Shown here: piece after piece, positions 1-12,087 of the stretch | Layout: each line of letters begins with the position of its first letter | Position numbering within the stretch: position 1 is the first letter of the stretch | Assembly (NCBI GenBank): GCA_018524725.1 | Contig: JAEUWP010000436.1 | Location: 415,700-479,699, forward strand | Reading direction: 5' to 3' | DNA: 64,000 bases | From: Podaxis mareebaensis | Taxonomy: Eukaryota > Basidiomycota > Agaricomycetes > Agaricales > Agaricaceae | Notes under the pieces: model-generated | What the model saw: the letters and a program-made list of their open reading frames with translations, nothing else | Told to the model about the DNA's origin: nothing | Databases searched by the model: none | Translations under genes and position numbers: made by a program

Positions 1-103
1 ACGGGTCCACGCTAAGCAGTCGCAACCATCCAGCAGGCGTATAGAGAAGAAGATAGTATTCAGCCTCATGGCTCATGTACGTTGCAAATCGAGGCATGGT
101 TCA

Positions 104-1857
104 TTATTTGGCCATTTTTGTCCTCTTGGGCTTCGGATGTTCCTCTTCGTCATCCTCGTCTTCACCCACATCACTGGCTCGCTTGGTTCTCTTTGCGTTC
201 CCAGCAACTTTCTTCGTTCTGAGCGATTCCTTACGTTTCTTCTCTTCCTCTCTTTCTGGATCGTCATCTGAGGCGAAAGGATCATCCTTTACCTTCTTCT
301 TCAGCTTGGGTTTAGGCTTCGTCTTAGTTTTCGAATTGCTATCCTCGGCCTTGGAAACTTGTTCAGATACTGCTATATCACCCGCGGTGGCCTCTTGGTT
401 GGCAGGTGGAGTAGAAACATCTATCTTCTTCGCACTAAGATTTGCAAAGAATTCGTCTTTCAGCGCCTAATGATGAGGTCATTAAGGAATGTGCTCAGAG
501 AAGAAATCGATTCACATGCCTTGATTTCCGTGTCCTTGAGGAGCGCTGTATTCTTCCAAACCTGAGGAACACAATGAACACCAAGCCCTGGCCGTCCTGG
601 AAGTGGACGAACTCACAGTGGATGGGAGACCACTTGGATGCTTGCTGTCGATACCTAAAGCGAGGCATAATATCGATCGACTGAAGAAACACCAGCGTGA
701 CGAGTTGACGTACCAACCATAGTGTAAAGGTCCGACTTGACGCCAGAAAGCGTAGCTCCGTGACTGCGGAGAAGGACTTTCATGACCTACAGCATGAAAT
801 AGTTTCAGCTGCTCAGAGATTTCGAACGACGGAGGAAAGGACCGTTAACCTCAATGACGGCGTCCTTGTCATAAATATCAGGAATATAGACGCAAATGAT
901 ATGCTGATAGTTGGGCGTCTCATGTTCCGGGGAAGTGGAAACTTTGGCAAGCCAGGCTGCTGTTGCAGATAAAGGCCCAGACACCAAAGAATCTGTGCGA
1001 ATATGATTAACGGCTTGAACGTCCTGCAAACCTTCGGGTGTCGACTTACTGGCAATGCTGGACCATATGAGGTCTATCTTGTCAGGCGGGGCAAATATCA
1101 GCCTGCAGTGGGCGGCTCGCGGTCAATCATCGAACGAAACGGGGGTACCCGTACCATTTTCCGGAGACGTAGCCATGCTTGATCGCCACTTCTCTGAGCT
1201 TGTTGGTGGCTTCAGCCTGCGCCTACTGATGGTGTAACTGTCAGGCTCTCAACCTTCTGACCGGTGAAAGCCGACCTCTTCACGGAGCTCTTTCTTGCTT
1301 CGGGCGCCTGTTTTTTTATTGGAACGAGTAGGTATTGAAGGGTCGTCCTGTGTAGCCGGGTGAGGAATCACAAATTCATGGTCAAACGGAATGAGCGAAC
1401 AAACCTGAATAGCTTTCACTTTCTCAGTGACCTCCTTTACTGTTCACAATGCTCATGAGCATCTCGGCAAAGCTGAACACTCATTTGGACTGACATAAAA
1501 CTTGGGCTTCCTCAAGAGCCTTCTCTTGGTCCACGCCCTTTTTTGAGGCGCCGGAGCCTTCAACCCAGATCCACTATCAATATATCAACTTTGAGCGACG
1601 TTGTTAAATCCTTGGGCCAAAACGCGAGCTACTCACGGGTTTTGTTCCGTCATTCTGCACCATGGATGGCTTGTACTGAAAGCCGGACCGTGTCACCGTG
1701 GATGTTTTATTACCCTGCAACTAGGTCATACCTTGTTCAAAAAGTCTTGCAACGACGTTTCAGACGCCTTCGTCCAAGTATATTTATCACCTGCGATCAG
1801 TGCATCGTCGGTGCCGATACCGTTTGACATGGATGACTGCGCGCTCGGGACGTGCAT
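104..1857 (-). CDS. DUF1917 / BLES03-like protein with Lys-rich C-terminal tail
   Basis: No biochemical role is established for this family. I assign it to DUF1917 (Bles03) from the order of its conserved blocks. After splicing by hand these are WIWVEGSG near the N-terminus, then GYVSGKWLIFAPPDKIDLIW, then YQHIICVYIPDIYDKDAV, then MKVLLRSHG and SGVKSDLYTMVG. Family members show the same sequence: a GKW block, an ICVY-D-D block and a KpDlYt-G block. About 100 residues follow that are rich in Lys, Asp and Glu, ending PKPKRTKMAK; this looks like a disordered, possibly nuclear, tail. I chose the ATG at 1855-1857, which reads MHVPSAQSSMSNG. There are about nine short introns, and the join near 1,450-1,490 is unresolved. 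The last intron (467-519) appears to use a GC donor. The stop is at 104-106, so the gene is complete. Start and exon details are less certain than the family. Confidence 0.72.
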
Positions 1858-4220
1858 GTAGTCGTAAGTTGTCGTGCTCCGATGAGTTTCAGACCTGACC
1901 CCCTGGCAAAACGGTGCTAAACGGAGTTCAAGAAGATGAACCCCGTGAGATGAAGAACTCACAGCCCCCAGGAGAATGGGCCCGTGCACCCGATGTCACA
2001 GCTGTTACTTACGGTATCCACCAAATAATTCTGGGAGACTATGTCCTCCTTTATTTACGCGTTATTTACGTTCGCTTGATCAGAAGTTTGCCCCAAACAT
2101 AGAACACTCGTCCAAGCGAACCTGATCTACCCGTACCTCTGCCATGATCGTCCCAAGAGGAGTCTGCCATGACTAACTTTCAAACTCGAGGCGCCATATG
2201 TACATCCTGCCCGAGGTAATGGTCACATACCGCTAAATGACTCGGCGGAAGTCACGCTGTCGACCACTTTTCGATCATCCCTCACTTGCGAGGCAAACGA
2301 TATCCTGACAACAAATCGACTGTCACTTTTCATAGAAAATTCGAACTTCGGTCTATCGTCGCGATGGGCCATCTGTTACTCGGGCCGCTTGCAAAGTTAT
2401 TTGCTCGTAATGTGACGTCTGTTTCTGCGTTCACTGAATCGGTATTTCTGGTCAGCGTATAAGGGATATCCTCTTTTTCTGATTCTCTATGACCTTCCTC
2501 TCTGGATTGTAGCCCAACGATCCCGATGATTAACTGTTCATCCCAACTTATCGCTAGCGGGCCCGAATTTTATCCCGCCGGTCCCTCCTGGAACACCCCC
2601 ATAGTGATTTCATGTCAGTTAACCATCTCTTGCATCTCCTATGTTCGGACGCTTATCTCCGAAATAGATTTATTGCAGCATCCAGAGGGACCGAAGTCAA
2701 AGTTCAAGAGGCACCTCCCACGACCGGTGGAACGAGAATAAGCCGAAAGTAAGCTCACCCCACTATGGTCCAGCCTCGTTATACACGTCCATCATGCGCT
2801 CCTCGCATCTCCTTGATAACCAGAAGCAAGCCTAAAACACTGATAATCTGTCGGCACCCTGTATACATCGTATCCCGTCAGCTGATCCCCTGAGAAGGGT
2901 TACCCGCGTACTTGTCAGTAACTAGGGCCTAAAGAAGCACCCTACGAAATACTAGAGTCTTCTCGTTCTGTGTCCCCAATCATTGGTTATTGCCCCGTTG
3001 ATCAGTTCGTTGCGACCAACCGGGACGAACCATGACAGCAATGGAGTAAGAACATTTACAACCTTCTGGGAGCCAGGCTGAACGTAAGATGTCTAGCCCC
3101 AATCTGATCGCCTTCGGGTTCTTCAACAGTATTTCCTATTGTGATGCTTTCACAGCACATAAGGATGCAAGATCATCGCCTCCTGGCGGACCCCGAAGAG
3201 GGACAAGCCTTGCAAATGGCACCACTGAGATCGAGGCTCGATACAGCAATGAGAACCCTATCCAGGTAGTTGAAACTATCGCCCCCAAAACTAGCCATTT
3301 ATGTATCGCAGGGGCGCGCACAACGGTCGAAGAGTTTAGTGGTATTTCTAGTTTTACCCTTAACTCACCAACCGACTTCAAGACCTAAAGGTGGCCTCAA
3401 TTTCCCAGCCCTGATATCAATCGCCTGTCTGTTGTACTCATCCCGTACGTCATCTATAGTGTCGGGACTGATTTGCACACAAGATGATAACCACCTTCGA
3501 CTAGATGCTGCATCACGGTCGGAACTGACTGTTCGGCATAGTACCACCTCTTCCCCGTTAGCTTCTGTTGGAAGACCAAAGCTTAGCCATTAGGCGAATA
3601 AGTGAATGGCATTCATGCTAAGATGACCATCGATGGCGATAGCATAACGCGGGGAATTGCAAACTGAGGGCCCAACGTGAGAGTTGGTCGACCTAGATAG
3701 ATCCCCGTATATCTGTGGGTTGTGATCAAATAATGCGAAGGCAGGTGCTAACGGCGGCAACGGAGGAAGGTACAAGGGGCCAAGAGCCGACGGCGAAGCG
3801 AGGGATTGGACCCTGGGACTACGATGAGCCGTCAGTTATCGATTTCTTCTCCAGAGCCGTAAACTTCGTCACAGCCGAGTCGCGATCATTTCTATGTACA
3901 CATGTGCAAGCCAAGAATTTCGATTGAGTGATTGTAATTTCGGATCTAAGCCTTGAATTGAACGAGGTAGACATTAATGAGGTGATTGGTCGCGTGAAGC
4001 TGATATCACAGGGAACGGTAGGATGAGAATGGAGGTAATTCAAAACTAGAAACATACAGATACATTGGAGGCCTAAGCTCCCTAGTCGCTTCCGTCATCT
4101 GTACATGATCCGTAAGACTTCTGCCGAGAAACCATCCCTTCTTTCAATAGGGTGAATAGGACTGGACAGACGAACCAAGCTGGTTGTCTGTTTGCTACCG
4201 AACGCTAGCGTTTGGGTCCT
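1858..4220. other. Gene-poor interval, 2.4 kb
   Basis: I find no supportable gene here. Frames are short, show no recognisable motif and splice into nothing. CpG is present at normal levels, unlike the transposon island on the right. It includes the upstream region of the DUF1917 gene and the downstream region of FCF1. Old decayed mobile DNA is possible but unproven. Confidence 0.4.
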
Positions 4221-5087
4221 CTATGTGGGTGCGCCCTGATCTGGTAGCCTCTCTATTGCATATTTCCGGTTCACGATGTACATGAGCGGAACGCCTGGAA
4301 TTTGTCGGATGCGCCGTCGAAGTTCGCGGTCGCATGTAGCAACGATGTAGCATTTGTGCGAGGTTACACGCTGGACGAGGCAGTCATCAGCATAGGTACC
4401 GCCGTGTGTGCATGTGAGACGCTCGAATCGTGGGTCGCGTGCAACGCTGAATTCCAGCCAAAGCATAAGTAAAACCTTAAAATTTATGATTAAGCGGTCG
4501 ATCATACCGAAGTGCGACACGGTACTTGTGTCCGAGTTTCTCAAGTTCGGCCATGACGCAGTCTGTTACGCACGGTATACCTGGACACCAGGCGGATCAG
4601 AAATGGGTCATGGGAAAGTAAAGCAGGAGCAGACATTTTGCGTAAAGGCAGTCCATCATGCCGCTGATGAGTTCCAGTTTGTTTTGTAGGCTGAAATTGA
4701 TGAAGTTGGTATCAATGAGAACACGATACGGAGGTACGAGGGCGGTGTTGTGTGCCAAGAAAAGTGAGGATGCGATTTGTGGTCTAGGGAACGAAATATT
4801 CAGTCCGCCAGCACGGCAGTGAAGTTTGTGGTACAAACTCACACTCGGCGAACCGCTTTTTCTTTTGCCTCCTCTTCTTTCTTAGCTTGCTTTGCCTTGT
4901 TTTCCTTTCTATGTTGCCTGTTGTCAGAGACCTAGTGCTGGTTGGAAGTCGACAAATATGCATACAGGCGTATGTCATTGGGGTTCAGCAGGCGCTTGAC
5001 TTGCGCAAACTTTCTGGTTTTCTTTGCCTTTCCCTATTGTTAAACTTCAGTAACATTCCTGCCAGAATTTTCAGAATCACGCACCAT
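4221..5087 (-). CDS. FCF1: FCF1/UTP24, PIN-domain nuclease of the small-subunit processome
   Basis: Fcf1 (Utp24) is the nucleolar PIN endonuclease that makes early cleavages in pre-18S rRNA. Six exons splice into a protein of about 197 residues, matching the usual length of about 190-200. The N-terminus is basic ([16 protein letters not shown]) and leads into a Lys/Glu-rich linker. The PIN core follows: [15 protein letters not shown] with the first acidic residue, [20 protein letters not shown] with the second acidic cluster, then [22 protein letters not shown] and [20 protein letters not shown] with the further acidic residues. The C-terminus [20 protein letters not shown] is typical. The start codon at 5085-5087 is followed at once by an intron ending at 5034, so the first coding exon is only ATG. 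Branch-point-like and AG signals support all five introns. No catalytic residue appears lost. Confidence 0.95.
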
Positions 5088-6236
5088 GACGATATCAGTT
5101 GGTGTTGTGTGTAAACACCGAACATCATGACTCTCGACAGACCGAGAGATAGTGGAAATTTTCTTAGGTAAGCGAGTTTGATTGGTTCCAACACACGCCC
5201 AGGATCTGTTGGTTTCCAGTTGCCCCCAAACATTGCTAGTGGATATGGGTGCTCCGGCGACTTGGAGCATTTCGAGATATCATTATGATCACCGTCTCTT
5301 AGCACAGTGTTGCATAACACGAAATTTAACTCAACCATGTACAGGCGCCTGGGAAGCATGAGAAAGCGGCGATTGGCGTATCATAAAACCTCGGAATGCT
5401 ATGTAAAGCACATTTAGCCAGCGTTGCTGACGAGCTGAAACCCGTTCCTAACATCAAAATTAGAACTTGGGCTATGACTATCCTTGAGCCTCGTAAAACG
5501 GGAGCCACGTATGGAATAGGGACATGCTAAGACATAACGGACATAAGGGATGAGAGGCCACGAGGCACTACTGTCTTCTCTCATCCGTTGAGAGCGGGAT
5601 ACTGGGGGGTAAAGGGCATTAGGTGTCAGCAGCATTTGTCGCGCCTCAGCGAAGGAGGTGATGACTCGAACGAGATCGTTTCAGAATTCGGAAATTTTTA
5701 CACCTGCTCAGGACATTGACAATCCGTGTGTCTGCGATGTAATCACTAGATCATTTTTATAGTGCAGTGATCATTATAGACACTGGAGACCGAATGTGTT
5801 TCACCTTGGTCTCGTTGCTGGTGATAATTTAGAGATGGAATTTGCTGTGTGCGGGGCGGCAAGAGGGACCGCATTTTGTGTGCAAGGAATGATTAATGCG
5901 GTAATTTGCAGTTGGGACCGGTTGAAGCTATGCGACGAGATACGGTCCGAGCCAGGTATGTCGTTGACAGGTCGAGCGGACTGGCGATGCTGATGGGCGG
6001 GACACAGCCTGCGAGCTGGATCGTTATTGACGGGCTCAGAGGAGAAGATCTGGTTTGACAGATCGGGCCGGCCTGAATGAGGAACCCTTTCCTTTCTGGG
6101 ACACTCCTCCTCACATCGGATCTCAGTCCTCTGAAACTCTTCAGCGTATATATACCACTCAGCCCAATGACTCAACCCCAGTACTCCTCTCCCGCTCCGT
6201 TACCCTACTACTCTCACGCCTTCGCTAATTCAACCT
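5088..6236. other. Divergent intergenic region between FCF1 and PAL
   Basis: This 1.15-kb stretch separates two divergently transcribed genes, so it should hold both promoters. The only clear signal I see is the TATA element upstream of PAL. Short open frames inside it have no family features. Confidence 0.5.
6147..6154 (+). promoter_or_regulatory. TATA box of PAL
   Basis: The sequence TATATATA lies 83-90 bp upstream of the PAL start codon and is followed by a pyrimidine-rich stretch (TCTCCCGCTCC). This is the right place for a core promoter giving a 5' UTR of about 50 nt. The transcription start is inferred. Confidence 0.55.
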
Positions 6237-8731
6237 ATGGCAATCCATTCAGAAGCAACCACCGCCATTTCTAGCCGATTTTCCACCACAGAGACCTCCG
6301 GAAAGCAATCACTTTCCGACGAGGTCTTGCGCACATTATCCTTCCGCGCTCCCCAAAAGCAAAATGAGACCAGGTCTCCTTCGCTTCTTGACGCGTTTGT
6401 ACAGTCGTTCAAGGAGCTCGAAGCGTACAAGTTCGTTCATACTCTATTTACTGTACTTCCCATATTCATATCTTTCTAGGAACGGCAAGCCCGTTGTTGT
6501 GGATGGCCAAAATCTTTCGATACCCGCAGTCACAGCGGCGGCCAGGTATCACGCGTCAGTTACGCTCAACGAGTCGCACAGCATCAAAGCCAAGGTGGCT
6601 GGTAGCCGTCGAGTGATAGCCGGCAAGGTAGATTCGGGGACGAGTGTATATGGTGTCTCCACCGGCTTCGGTGGAAGCGCAGATACACGCACCGACCAAC
6701 CCATCCTACTTGGCAATGCCCTCCTCCAACATCAACACGCTGGTGTATTACCTTCGTCGCAAGAGCCTCTTGCTGTTCTCCCGCTCAACGATCCTCTCAA
6801 CTCTGCAATGCCCGAATCATGGGTACGCGGTGCCATCCTCATCAGGATGAACTCCCTTATTCGTGGCCACTCCGGCGTTCGATGGGAGCTTATTGAAAAG
6901 ATGAACGAGCTTCTCCAAGCTAACGTAACTCCACTCGTACCCTTGCGTGGCAGTATTTCGGCCTCTGGAGGTAGGCGATACAACATCAAAGTTGTTCATT
7001 GATCTCATCAAGTTTTAATTTAGACCTGTCGCCCTTGTCCTACATTGCTGGTACATTGATTGGCAACCCCTCTATTCGCTGCTTTGACGGACCCCCGGCG
7101 TTCGGCGGTCGCAAGATTGTCTCATCATGCGAAGCACTCGCCGCTCATGGTATTGAACCCATCCCTCTCGCGTCCAAGGAACATCTTGGCATCCTCAATG
7201 GCACGGCTTTCTCCGCCTCCGTTGCTGCTCTTGCATTGAACGACGCAGTTCACATGGCTTTGCTCACACAAGTTTGTACGGCAATGGGAACTGAGGCCCT
7301 TGCAGGCACCCGCGGCTCTTACGACCCATTTATCCACGACGTTTGTCGTCCTCATCCAGGACAGGTGAGCCTCGATGCATGCATTTTTGGTGTCGCCAGA
7401 GATCTGATACTTGATTGCCCAGGTTGAGGCTGCGAAGAATATTTGGAATCTCCTTGAAGGAAGCACATTCGCCCAGATGCACGAAGAAGAAGTAACGATT
7501 GAAGAGGATGAGGGTGTTCTCCGTCAAGACCGTTATCCTTTGCGCACCGCACCCCAATTTGTCGGGCCCCAGATCGAAGACTTGCTCGAGTCCTTGAAGA
7601 CCATCACCCTTGAGTGCAACTCAAGTAAGCTCGTCTTTATTCTCTCATAACCATCCGACTGATCGGCCTTAAGCCACCGATAACCCTCTCGTTGATGGCG
7701 AGACTGGCACTGTTCACAATGGTGGTAACTTCCAAGCAATGGCCGTCACCAACGTTATGGAAAAGACGAGGCTTGCTTTGCACCACATGGGAAAACTTCT
7801 CTTTGCTCAATGTGCTGAGCTCGTCAATCCCGCGATGAACCGCGGCTTGCCTCCTTCCCTCGCTGCCACCGATCCTTCCCTCAACTATCACTGCAAGGGA
7901 ATTGATATCGGTACTGCTGCTTATGTCGCCGAACTCGGGTACCTGGCAAACCCCGTTTCCACACACATTCAATCGGCAGAAATGCACAATCAGGCAGTCA
8001 AGTGAGGAAACTTCTCAAATATCTCAGTCAGCATAGTAGCTAATTCGTATCCTAGCTCTCTGGCGTTAATTTCCGCTCGACAAACCATTGCCGCACTGGA
8101 GACGCTTTCAATTCTCGTCTCTTCCTATCTTTACGCACTCTGCCAAGCGATGGACTTGCGTGCGATGCAGTCGGAGTTCCTCGAAGGCTTACACAAGATT
8201 GTGTCGGAAGAGATGGAGGCTTCGTTTGGTTCATTCCTGCAGGATGATGAGAAATCCAAGTTAATCTCCAAGGTCTTCAAGACTATGCGCGAAACTCACG
8301 ACGCCACAAGTACCATGGATGCCCAGGAGCGTATGCAAAAAATTGCCGCGTCAAGTACAACCATCCTCCTAGACTACATCACCGGTCCTGCATTTGGCAA
8401 CTTCGAGGCCGCAGGCCCTGCGCTTAGCGGTATCCCTGCATTCCGTTCTCGTGTCGCTAGCCGAGCCAACGTACTTCTTGATGTTCTTCGGCGCGAGTAC
8501 CTTTCCGGCGAGCGTGGTCCTGCACCGGCCAGCAGGTACTTGAACCGGACTAGGCCCGTGTACGAGTTCGTGAGGAAGGAACTTGGGATTAGGATGCATG
8601 GCTCAGAGAACTATAGCCGATTTGCAAATGGATTGGGTGTTGACGACGTCACCATTGGCCAGAACGTCTCGCTCATCCACGAGGCCATTCGTGACGGCAA
8701 GATGCAGTCCGTTATCGTTAACCTCTTCTGA
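6237..8731 (+). CDS. PAL: Phenylalanine ammonia-lyase
   Basis: PAL deaminates L-phenylalanine (often also tyrosine in fungi) to trans-cinnamate and ammonia, opening the phenylpropanoid/benzoate route or supplying nitrogen. Six exons (6237-6430, 6480-6970, 7024-7364, 7423-7624, 7674-8001, 8056-8731) add up to exactly 744 codons, giving 743 residues, which is normal for fungal PAL. The prosthetic MIO group forms from the Ala-Ser-Gly in [17 protein letters not shown]. The Asp codon of this motif is split by the second intron. Other family landmarks are [15 protein letters not shown] with the catalytic Tyr loop, [36 protein letters not shown] and the [14 protein letters not shown] active-site helix. 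Every expected block is present and no stop interrupts the frame, so the enzyme should be functional. The start ATG is the first in the correct frame and lies just after the TATA element. Confidence 0.97.
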
Positions 8732-9649
8732 GATATACCCCTCATCCCCTTTGCGATGACCCCTCGCTTTGTATTCCCTTCTGCCAATTCTATTTTTGTC
8801 CTCGCACCATTGTTTTTATCGCACCAGTCATACAGCCATACACTTGTTACCCTCCATACCTACACAACCATAGAATATCTTAATTTAGCATATGCGGAAA
8901 TCGGGAATATAATACCTTGTGTATATTTAACCCTGTAGTGAATACAGAACTTCCACCATTACGCGAGCCGCATGGTAGCTGAGAGTGTTTGAGCGACTAA
9001 CGGATCTTGAAGTGGAATTTTGAGCGAGTGTGAACGCCACCGGATCTAGGGATGGGAGACTGATTTGGCTGCATTATCAGACTCACGTGGCGACTCCTTG
9101 TCTTTCCATCCTGTTGTCCCTAGAGGATCACTTTGGTTGGTCCATTCACAGCCATTACGCAGTGGGTACTCTATTCATTCATGAACAAAATGAAAAGGGA
9201 TTCTGACGTCAGACTATGAACAGATACCTCACTCTCTAGCCCTACTACAAGATCAAATAGCAATTCTGACGAGCCAAGAGGACCGTTGCGGACCTGTAAT
9301 CTAGTATGTGTCGATGATCCTGGTGATTTCCAGTGAACAATAACTCCTTCAAGGACAACGAAGTTCGAATCAATCTCTTAGGGGACTGTCCATTACTGAC
9401 CCAACACACGAGTGATAAACGATTCATCCAACTTGGTTCTTGACGTATTCCCTTGGCCCAAGGCAACCGCATCAGAACGCCGAGGACAAGCACAACTCTA
9501 GTACATACCATATACATAACTTGTCGGTATCACAAGCCTCGGGCTGCGATTATCGAGCTGCTTACATGATCCTCCCGAGCGAGCAAAAACATTCTGGCGA
9601 CCTTTTCCACCAAACCTCTACCCCAAGGATCCGGCTCTCAGGACAGGAA
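8732..9649. other. Intergenic region, PAL 3' end to flavoenzyme promoter
   Basis: About 0.9 kb holding the PAL 3' flank and the upstream region of the flavoenzyme. I see no gene, repeat or RNA here. Confidence 0.5.
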
Positions 9650-11848
9650 ATGAACTCAGGTGCTGCTGTTGACGTGAGTTTGGTTATTAGTGGACTTGGC
9701 ATTGGTGTTGAATATGACTTTGGGCAACAAGGTGGATTCGAGCGGTCCATCTGCTGGAGTCACTGGACATGACGACAATGAGCTCCGTGATGACGGAGTT
9801 TCTAACGCCGCTGGCGCCTTCTTGCGAGAAGGCCCTCCAGAGGAGCAAGATGGTGTACAGGACCCACGGGTGGTTATTGTTGGCGCTGGTTGTTTTGGAC
9901 TTTCCACGGCGTACCATTTGTTGATGCGTGGATATGGAGATGTTACTGTGCTTGACCGGTCGCCCGTTCTGCCTGCTCCTGATGCGTCGAGTAATGATAT
10001 CAACAGAAGTGGGTTCTCTATCTTTCCTCTCTTGATACAGCTCGCTGTTTGCACGTCGACAGCAGCCCGTCTAGAACTTTCTGCTCTTTGAATTGAGTCC
10101 GGGACATGTTGCTGATTTGTTGGATATTGATCTTTCAGTTGTCCGGTCCTCGTATAACGATAAGTTTTACGCCGAGCTGGCGCGTGAAGCGATAGACGCG
10201 TGGAGAGATAGAAAATTTTGGGGCGATACCTATCATGAGTGCGTTCTTTCCAAGATCCGAAATCCAATCCCCACTCGTTTGCGCTTTCATACGTATTCAC
10301 ACTTTAGGCGGTTTCTCTGTTCCCTGACGTTCTGTGACTTGCAATTGGCTGCCTGTGCTCCTATTCACGGCTTGACGGCTTGATTACACCTCCCTGCCTT
10401 GTGCCAACTTTCCCCACGCAAGATCCGGTGTGCTTGTTTTGGGCTATGATAACTCTGCAGAAGAGGGTCCAGAAGAGGGCGGAGGGAATTACGGAGGAGA
10501 TGACGTCGTCCCTGCAATTGGGTCGTCGACGTACGCGGACGAGTCGTTCGCGAACGACCTTGAGCTTGGATGTATCCTTGTGCCTCTTCCAGACCCGGCG
10601 TCAATTCGCTCGGCGTTCCCTTCCGGCGTCCGGACTGGATCATTTGAGGGAGATGGCATGGGTTCCCAGCGTCGGATGGGATATATCAACCGTGACGGTG
10701 GTTGGGCCGACGCAGGTCAAGGTGTTAAAATTCTGCTATCTGAGGTCAAGAGGCTTGGGGCGAAAATCTATCCTGCAAAGTCCGTCTCCAAAATCAGAAA
10801 AGAAAATGGGAACGCAACGGGTGTATCGTGCACTGATGGTACCGCTTTCGATGCTGACTTGGTCATAATCGCTACTGGTGCTTGGACGCCTTCCGCGTTC
10901 CCGGACCTGAACTTACAGGGAAAATGCCTGGCGACGGGGTAAACAATGTTTTTATCGCTATATTTTAACACGGAACTGACGGTAAACCCGACTCGATTAG
11001 ACATTGTGTTGCTATGATCCAGCTCACGGAGGAAGAAGCAGAGCAATACGAAGACTGTCCCGTAGTTCTTGACTTCGCATCTGGGTTCTATGTTTTTCCA
11101 GTGCGTTGGAATTCCATCTTGTGGCTCAGAGGGTGTTAACTGAACCACTTGACAAGCCTACGGCCAAAAATATTCTCAAATTGGCCATTCACGGCCCAGG
11201 TTTTACACATAGGACGGATGGCGGTATATCAACACCACGGACCCTCTTATCTAACCCTGATAACGGTTTGGCCATACCAAAAGAATCCCTTCAGCAACTT
11301 CGGAATAGTCTGCGCGAAGTCTACCCGGATCTTGCTGACAAGCCATTTTGTAGCACTCGTCTTTGTTGGTACGCCCGATCTCTCTCCTTTGTCCACATGG
11401 CATTTGGGCACCTACGTTCGAAACTTTTCCATTTCATGCCAGTTTTCAATCATGGAACTTGGGATGACATACACGTTCTATTTTAGGTACAACGATACCC
11501 CCGATGGTGATTGGGTTATCGGAAGGCATCCCGTGGTTCGCAATCTTATCCTCGCCACGGCTGGGAGTGGACATGCATACAAGGTAAGTTGGTGATCGTT
11601 GAATTGCTCTCGGCTTCTTTTATCGTTACTGTTCGTCGCCACTAATATCTCTCTTCTAGTTCCTTCCCGTAATCGGCCGCCTAGTAGCGGACCTTATTGA
11701 GGATAATTTGGAACCTGCGTTTGTCAAGAAATTCGCTCTGAACCGAGTTCATGGTCGCGTGGATACTTCTCGTTCAGGGGTAGCCTCGGAACTTGACCTG
11801 AACCAGCTCTGTTCACCAGCCGATCTTGGCGCGCCGAGCTATGTTTGA
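9650..11848 (+). CDS. FAD-dependent amine/amino-acid oxidase (fructosyl-amine or saccharopine oxidase type)
   Basis: The predicted enzyme oxidises a secondary amine with O2, using covalently bound FAD. Candidate substrates in this family are fructosyl amino acids, saccharopine, pipecolate and sarcosine; sequence alone cannot choose. Eight exons (9650-9673, 9732-10008, 10139-10238, 10423-10938, 11001-11100, 11157-11368, 11487-11583, 11660-11848) total 505 codons in one frame, giving 504 residues. Residues around 55-70 hold the dinucleotide-binding motif VVIVGAGCFGLSTAYHLL. Then come NDINRIVRSSYND, GWADAGQGVK, VIIATGAWTP and, near the C-terminus, TRLCWYNDTPDGDWVIGRHP; in this family its Cys carries the flavin. 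GSGHAYKFLPVIGRLVADL closes the fold. The first exon has only eight codons. Two introns (130 and 184 nt) are long for this genome. There is no peroxisomal SKL-type tail, so location is open. Confidence 0.85.
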
Positions 11849-12087
11849 ACCGTTTTCAGGCAGCGTACCTCTTGAGTACCACATGTAAAGTAGTTCACCA
11901 TCGTGTATCCCCTTACACCACCAGGGAAAAAATTATGAAAACAAGAAAAGGGTCTAGATTCATGTTTCTACGATAATATATTTACATATGGGAACGACAA
12001 ACACTTTTTCTTTCCTCAGTAACACTAGTCCACTTCATAATTAGCATAATCACCCCACATCCTCCGCAGTCCCATTCCTCTTTTTTT

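Noticed and set aside
73..470. Plus-strand frame with a poly-Ser run opposite the DUF1917 tail
   Set aside because: It is the antisense reading of the Lys/Asp/Glu-rich C-terminus; Ser/Phe/Leu runs are the expected mirror of acidic and Lys codons.
2100..2450. Minus-strand text SHGRLLLGRSWQRYG that faintly recalls the post-protease LLGRPW of gypsy elements
   Set aside because: It is a single short resemblance, with no neighbouring RT or gag blocks and normal CpG content. It is too weak to call a retroelement.
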